Origin: Taudactylus pleione
Lineage: Eukaryota > Chordata > Amphibia > Anura > Myobatrachidae
NCBI GenBank assembly: GCA_031769625.1
Contig: JAUIMM010000519.1
Span: 2,351,501 to 2,415,500, forward strand
Direction of reading: 5' to 3'
Length of the DNA: 64,000 bases
The notes under the pieces are model-generated. The model worked only from the letters and a program-made list of their open reading frames with translations, searched no databases and was not told where the DNA came from. This document shows, in pieces, positions 58,721-64,000 of this stretch (position 1 is its first letter; each line of letters begins with the position of its first letter). The translations under genes were made by a program, and so were the position numbers.

Positions 58721-59099
58721 TCCCGTGTAGGAGAATGTGCACATCATTCTGCATATTACAGTATCATACCAGAGCTCCGCTCTGATAGTCCTCTCATTGC
58801 TCTATCCTGTAACTGCAAAAGCGGTGCCAGTGTATCCATCAGCAATTACTCACCATTAGCTCTACTCACTAATTATGGCCGCTGAATGCTGGAATAGTTA
58901 AATAAATAGGGGTGTAAAAGTTTTCATTAGCAATGAACTGAGAGACTGATGCTAGCAGTGTTCAGTGAGGAGTGCTAGTAAAGTCTCGCTTACTAACTTG
59001 CAATATATGTGCATTGCAGCTGCTGACCCTAGACAGCATGGTAGAAAATGGAACTAAAGTTTTGAAACATGGGTTTAAAAAAATAGAAGTCTAATTCAA

Positions 59100-59345
59100 T
59101 CCATACTTGCCAACTTCCTGGCTGCTCCTTCTCGCCCCCAAGGGGCATGTCGACAGCATTAGTGGGCGGTGCAGGGGCGTAGTGGCACAATTGCATCATC
59201 GCCGTCTGCTACCGCTATACAATGCCGTGATTACCATCACTATAAAGCAGGGGCAGGGCTGCGATGATGCAAATCAGCGTCATCGATTATGCAACCCCCC
59301 CTCACCTGAACCGCCAGTAAGGTAGAATCCCCCATTATAATGGTG
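59100..59345. mobile_element. GC-rich MITE, relative of 26508-26845
   Basis: catacttgccaacttcctgg start, an internal gcaggggcagggctgcgatg block and CA-rich end match the order of blocks at 26512-26760. The right end is not clear. Confidence 0.45.
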
Positions 59346-59865
59346 GACATCTCTTGAAAATTAGTCTGGGGCCCCTGCATACCTCAAAATAAGTTGGGGG
59401 TCTGGGTTATGGGTGTCTGGGAAGCCCGAGATCACAACTTTCACAATCAGATGGTGAGTGCATACAAGGCATAAAATGTGTGCTTCGCCCGGTACTGTAA
59501 GTCACGGTCCTCTGTTCTGGTTCCTAGCATGATAGGCTGGTGGTTAGCAAGCACAGAGCGATGTCAGCAAGCTATTGTCTGGAACACTATCATTTACTGA
59601 CCTACAGTAACACAGGGATAATGCAGAGGAGAGTTAGGGACAAACCAGAGGTCATACACAGGGAAGTCACACATTTGCCACAAGGATAAATGCAGAGTGG
59701 TGTCAGGAAACAAGCCAAGGTTCATAAACTCTTTATAATCCACAGGGATTTTGCAAGAAAATAGTCTAGCACTTCTCTACTGCAAAAGGGGTCATACACA
59801 GAAGGGTGATACAATAAAGCACACTAGAAATTTGGAGTAAGGTTGTGAGCCTGTTGTGACCCGTA
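59346..59865. other. No gene recognised
   Basis: Unique-looking DNA; nothing assignable. Confidence 0.4.
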
Positions 59866-60188
59866 AGATGGGTACACACGTAAAGATTTTCTGTCCAACC
59901 ATCCAACTAGTTGATTGGTTGGAATTAAAATCTGGTAACGTATGGGAGTAACTGATGATCAGCAATTTGCTCCTAAATGCCAGAAACAGATGAAAATGGT
60001 CGTCGGACAAGTTTGTTAAATGTTTGATCCAAACAATTTGTTCAAACAACAGTTTTTGTCCATTTCCCGGCATTTGGGAGCAAATTGTTGATTGTCATTT
60101 GCTTTCATACCTTACCAGATTTTCATTCCAACCAATCAACCAGTTGGATGGTTGGACAGAAAATCTTTACGTGTGTACCCAGCTTTAG
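59866..60188. mobile_element. Long-hairpin MITE
   Basis: Arms of about 45 bp: gggtacacacgtaaagattt plus tctgtccaaccatccaact at the left, exactly inverted at the right (60140-60180). Inner inversions continue (tggtaa...ttacca-like, gagcaaatt...aatttgctc). A fragment gtgtgtacccagctta at 48173-48188 is a possible trace of the same family next to the Tc1 end. Confidence 0.8.
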
Positions 60189-60450
60189 ACTCTGGCAGCA
60201 TGCAGAAGCTTAAGAAAGCAATCAATTCAGAAGTTATGTCTCCCTGACGTCAGCGGTCACATGACCTCAAGTGCTGCACAACCATCCCTATTGGTAGAGG
60301 GGATGGCACTTGCATCAGAGTCAGCAGAGAGAGCCAGGACAGGCGCTGTTGGACCCGATAAGTAAGAGACAGGTGCAGTACACAGCAATTTCTGACATGC
60401 TATAGCGGCCAATGAGATTCTGGCTAACATTTATTTGGCATATTCTAGAA

Positions 60451-60630
60451 CAGTGATTCCCAAGCTCAGTCCTCAAGGCACACTAACAGGCCTGGTTTTA
60501 GTGATATCCATGCTTGAGCACAGATGTTAACTAAAAATAACTGCGGTACTAATCAAGTCACCTGTGCTCAAGTATGGCTGTCCTTAAAACCTGAATATTA
60601 GTGTGCCTTGAGGACGTTGGTTGGGAACTC
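60451..60630. mobile_element. Palindromic MITE, relative of 1728-1875
   Basis: gattcccaagctcagtcctc at the left; the reversed right end reads gttcccaaccaacgtcctc. The inversion continues through aaggcacacta / tagtgtgcctt and gcttgagcacag / ctgtgctcaagt. It abuts the next MITE with no gap. Confidence 0.75.
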
Positions 60631-60631
60631 A

Positions 60632-61104
60632 GGGCCTGATTCAGAGCCGGACGCTATTTGCGCTCGCTCGTTCAGAAAAAGGGGCCGGATATTTAAATAG
60701 ATTAATCGAGTACATAGAAAGGCGTATGAACTGCTCGCAGTGCTTGTGGTTGGATTTTCCTACCGCAATCATGTGAGCAGTTCAGGCTAAAAGACAACCA
60801 AGTGACGTGGTCGATGACGCTGCTTTGTTAATTATGCACACCCTTAAAACGCCCGTTTTGACCGTTTGGCACGCCTGAGTTCGGATCTCCACTTCCCGTT
60901 TTCAAGCACCTTCCCCTGTTACCACCCACAAACGCCTCATCCTCTCACTCAAATTAGCAGGCATTCGCTATTTTGCGAACACACAATTTCCGACCGCAAT
61001 GACTGGTTCGCGCATGCGTATTACAACCCATACGCATGCGCAGTTGTGTGAACATCGCTCGGAGCAAACGAGCGGCCGCTTACGATCGGCTCTTAATCAG
61101 GCCC
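60632..61104. mobile_element. Harbinger-like MITE with TCA target duplication
   Basis: gggcctgattcagagccgg at the left, ggctcttaatcaggccc at the right, and tca on both sides (60629-60631, 61105-61107). The interior cgcatgcgtattacaacccatacgcatgcg is a strong inner hairpin. Same family as 33236-33834, opposite orientation. Confidence 0.8.
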
Positions 61105-61107
61105 TCA

Positions 61108-61717
61108 ATTCAGTGAGAGTCTGTTAAGCTCCAGGGATGAGAAGCAAGACTGATCTCCAGGAACTTTGCTTGGACAGACCTTTACCATAATTTATAAGCC
61201 GGAATAAAGTTCCATTTAAATAGCACTGTAATAGTTTTGAAGTATGCCGCGAAAACATGCATTATAGGAGTATTTCAAATTGTAATCACATTTTTTACTA
61301 AATAGACCCCTTAATCTTTTGTAAGACTTAAAGTACTTATGTTTTTTTTCAATGCAAAACACACTGTACTGCAGCTCAATAAGGTGACACCATTCTCTAA
61401 TCCAACTTTCATAAAAGTGAAGAAGGATACAGGAAATGTTCTAGAACTGATACTTTAGCTAAAGGTTTTACTGCAGGTTTCTTGATCTGCAGCCAGACTT
61501 AAAGCAAATAGATCAATGCGCAATCTGAGCACATAAGAGAACATGCTGTCTGACATTTAAAGAGACTGCACCATGGTATTATTTTATTTGTAAGGTGCCA
61601 CAAAACTCCAATGCACTGGACAGTCAGTATAGCAAATGATACAGAAAAAATCATACTGTACCTAAACACAAAGCCTGCACACACTGCAAGAATTTGTTGA
61701 AGAAGGTGCGGATGTGA
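61108..61717. other. No gene; possible LINE tail
   Basis: attattttatttgtaaggtgccac at 61577 resembles the reversed tail of L2-type elements, but no more of the element is visible. The rest is AT-rich. Confidence 0.35.
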
Positions 61718-62657
61718 GGGCTCTATTTATTAACATTATTTTTACTAAAATAAAGTGAAAAAGGGTGTTTTCACACCCTTTTCACATTATTTTAGTTTCA
61801 CCTGTAGTTACTATAGGGCAATTGGAGTAGAATTAGTAAAATTCTACTCCAACCCCCAGTATCACTTATTTTTAGTAATGCAGATCGCATTTCCCATAAT
61901 TGTAATGGGAAATGTGATCCGACCTAAGTTACTAAAAATAAATTGTAAAAAAATACCGGGGGAAGCCCTGTGATAATAACGCCACCTGGAGGTGGCGTTA
62001 TCCAGGGTCTCCCCCGGTTACTGGGCTCCCACTCTGCTCTAACGGGGAGAGCAGAGGCGGGAGCCGGTACCAGTAATCAGCTATGTGGTCTAAGCAGACC
62101 GCAAGCTGATTGCTGTACAAAAAAGAAAAAAAAAATTAAACATTTTTTTTTTTCCTTACCTGAATCCAGGGACCGGTGATCGGGCCTCCGGTGATGGCTC
62201 CTCTCCGGTCAGCTGCTCCCATAGTACACTGGGGCCCGGTCATCAGGTGATCGGGCCCCAGTGCAGTATGGGAGATCACCTGATCGGGAAGCCCGGAGAA
62301 GATCACCGGAGGCCAGGAGGATGCAGGTAAGTGTAATGAAGGGGGGGGGGGGTCGCGGGGGTCTGCGATCGCGGGGGCGGGGCTTAGCGCCTGGGGGCGG
62401 GGCTTAGCGTCGGTGGGGGGGTAGTAGCGGAGGTCGGTCGGCGCATGCGCGGCCTCTTAGTCGCAGTATTTTTTCCGAAAATACCGTGACTAGAGTGCGG
62501 ATGGGATCCGCAGGGACAGAGCTTTATCGCAAGCTCTGTCCCTGCAAGGGATTTATAGTAAATCCCTGTGATATTGCCTGAATTCGCAATGCGAATTCAC
62601 TCAGTAATATCACACTACAATCCGCATTCAATATGCGGATTGTAGTAAATAGAGCCC
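61718..62657. mobile_element. MITE with gggctctattta ends, 0.94 kb
   Basis: gggctctatttatta at the left; the reversed right end reads gggctctatttacta. The interior is a chain of fold-backs (gaaaaagggtgttttcacaccctttttc-like, acgccacctggaggtggcgt, gatcgggccccagtg / cactggggcccgatc) and a G run near 62341. No target duplication is clear. Confidence 0.65.
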
Positions 62658-62830
62658 AGAGAGAGCACTGCAACCTAGAGATTACAGTATATACTAGATG
62701 GGTGTTTGTGTTCACTTAATAGCTTGGCATATACATACCACAATGTACACAAAGCAAGATAACACTTGTGTTAAGTCACAATAATACAGTTTACAGTATA
62801 TATATATACAGTTCATTTATATATATATAT

Positions 62831-64000
62831 TAGGGATGAGCGGGTTCGGATTTCTGAAATCCGAACCCCCCCGAGCCCCACCGATCCGAGTCGTATCCGA
62901 GTCAGGCTTGACTTTTCCCGCCTGACTCGGAACTGAAATTGAGGCAAAACGTCATCATCCTGCCTTCCGGGTCTCGCGGGTTTTGGATTCTATAAAAGGC
63001 GCAATTTCTCACTCCGGCTGTGGACAGTGAAGAGGGAGGGTGGGAGCTAGGGCTGGCTGGGCTGTGTTGTGCTGCTGTTGTCCATAGGGGCTGACTGGGC
63101 TGTGTTGTGCTGCTGTTGTCCATAGGGGCTGGCTGGGCTGTGCTGTGCAGTCAGTTGTCCATAGGGGCTGTGTCCACTCCAAAGTTTATAGGGGCTGGCT
63201 GGACTGTGTTGTGCAGTGTCCCATAAAGGCTGTAGTCCTAGAGGGGTGCTGTAGTGTTGTCCAGGGGGTGATCTGTGCATCAGGGGTGCTCCCCCAAAGT
63301 GCACTCCCAAAAAAAATTTTTTTTTCTGTGTTTGTGAATTGTGTGCGCAGTAGCCACACGTGCATCAACAAAGTAACGCCAAGCGTGCGCCTGTGTCATA
63401 AGTAAAAGGCCGGCTGGCTTGACCGTTAAAGGGTGCTGTAACCCCCAAAGTGCACTCCAAACAAAATAAAAATTATTTTCTGTGTTTGTGAATTGTGTGC
63501 ACAAAGGAGCAGCACCAAGCATGTGCCGGTGTCCCATAAGTCTGTTAAAGTTGGTGTAACCCCCAAAGTGCACTCCACAAAAAATAAACAATTCTTTTTT
63601 TTCTGTGTTTGTGTGCGAAATGTATGCGCAGTAGACGCAGGTGCATCAACACAGCAGCAGTGCCAAGCGTGCGCCTGAGTCATAAGTCAAGGGCCGGTTT
63701 GGACATCTGGTCCGGACTGAAGGACGTGCCAACAATTTCTGACATGTCTACTGTCACTGCATATGATACTGTCACCATTGACAGAATGGTGGAGGATTAC
63801 ATCGGTGACAGCATCCTAGTAGGCATGTCAGACAGTCCATACCAGTACTGGCAGGAAAAAAAGGCAATTTGGAGGCCCCTGTACAAACTGGCTCTATTTT
63901 ACTTGAGTTGCCCCCCCTCCAGTGTGCACTCCGAAAGAGTGTTTAGTGCAGCCGGGAACCTTGTCAGCGAAAGGCGTAGGAGGTTGCTTCCACAAAATGT
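62831..64000 (+). mobile_element. hAT element, internally deleted, cut by window end
   Basis: Begins tagggatgagcgggttcgg directly after a TA microsatellite. The 5' part has short inversions of ccgagtc, then repeats of ggctgggctgtgttgtgctg (63048-63180) and three or four diverged copies of a roughly 140-bp block containing cccaaagtgcactcc and ttctgtgtttgtg (63280-63680). It then passes straight into the C-terminal part of a hAT transposase. The BED finger and most of the RNase H-like domain are missing, so the element is non-autonomous. Confidence 0.7.
63681..64000 (+). pseudogene. hAT transposase C-terminal dimerisation domain, partial
   Basis: Open frame to the window end reading VEDYIGDSILVGMSDSPYQYW, KAIWRPLYKLALFYLSCPPSS, then SERVFSAAGNLVSERRRRLLP. 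The Ser-Glu-Arg-x-Phe-Ser...ER-RR-L pattern is the hATC dimerisation signature of ZBED-type hAT transposases. The upstream frame (DVPTISDMSTVTAYDTVTID) has no start I would trust, and the preceding sequence is the non-coding repeat block, so the gene is missing its catalytic half. The stop lies beyond the window. Confidence 0.85.

Overview
This is vertebrate nuclear DNA, most likely from an anuran amphibian with a large, repeat-rich genome. The basis is the repeat content: decayed Penelope-like elements (PLEs) with a YIDD reverse transcriptase and a GIY-YIG endonuclease, CR1/L2-type LINE 3' ends, hAT and PIF/Harbinger-like palindromic MITEs, a Tc1 transposase tail and a tRNA-derived SINE. I found no host protein-coding exon, rRNA, tRNA or CRISPR array. 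All recognisable coding sequence belongs to mobile elements, and all of it is broken.

Layout. 1-2.35 kb is flank holding one MITE and about two stray monomers of the 32-bp satellite. 2.36-15.65 kb is a composite PLE locus. Two copies of one PLE family ('A') sit head to head (minus copy 2357-6043, plus copy 6044-15649). The GIY-YIG domain of the plus copy is split by a second PLE family ('B', 7186-13468), flanked by a 15-bp target duplication. Behind its 5' end B carries a partial tandem copy and an inverted copy of its own termini. Hammerhead-ribozyme-like motifs lie in the 3' regions of A (both copies) and B, and a fourth lies alone at 28.83 kb.

15.65-21.4 kb is a tandem array of a 32-bp satellite (about 180 units, with a roughly 2.4-kb higher-order duplication) that starts at the PLE terminus. 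Unrelated minisatellites follow: 36 bp at 24.4-26.2 kb, 27 bp at 30.6-31.2 kb, 31 bp at 31.2-33.1 kb and 19 bp at 48.4-50.0 kb. The last is interrupted by a 5'-truncated L2 LINE. Between them lie many MITEs, several with clean 3-bp target duplications, and a 4.15-kb hAT-like non-autonomous element (51.2-55.3 kb) that holds its own tandem arrays and a nested MITE. The window ends inside an internally deleted hAT element that keeps the C-terminal hAT dimerisation domain.

The repeat-free stretches (notably 27.5-28.0, 36.6-37.4 and 41.5-41.8 kb) are AT-rich, with homeodomain- and octamer-like words. They look more like gene-desert or conserved non-coding DNA than exons, but conservation cannot be judged from one sequence. 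The genes here do not cooperate; the window records layered transposition: A, then B into A, L2 into a minisatellite, and MITEs into a minisatellite and a hAT element.
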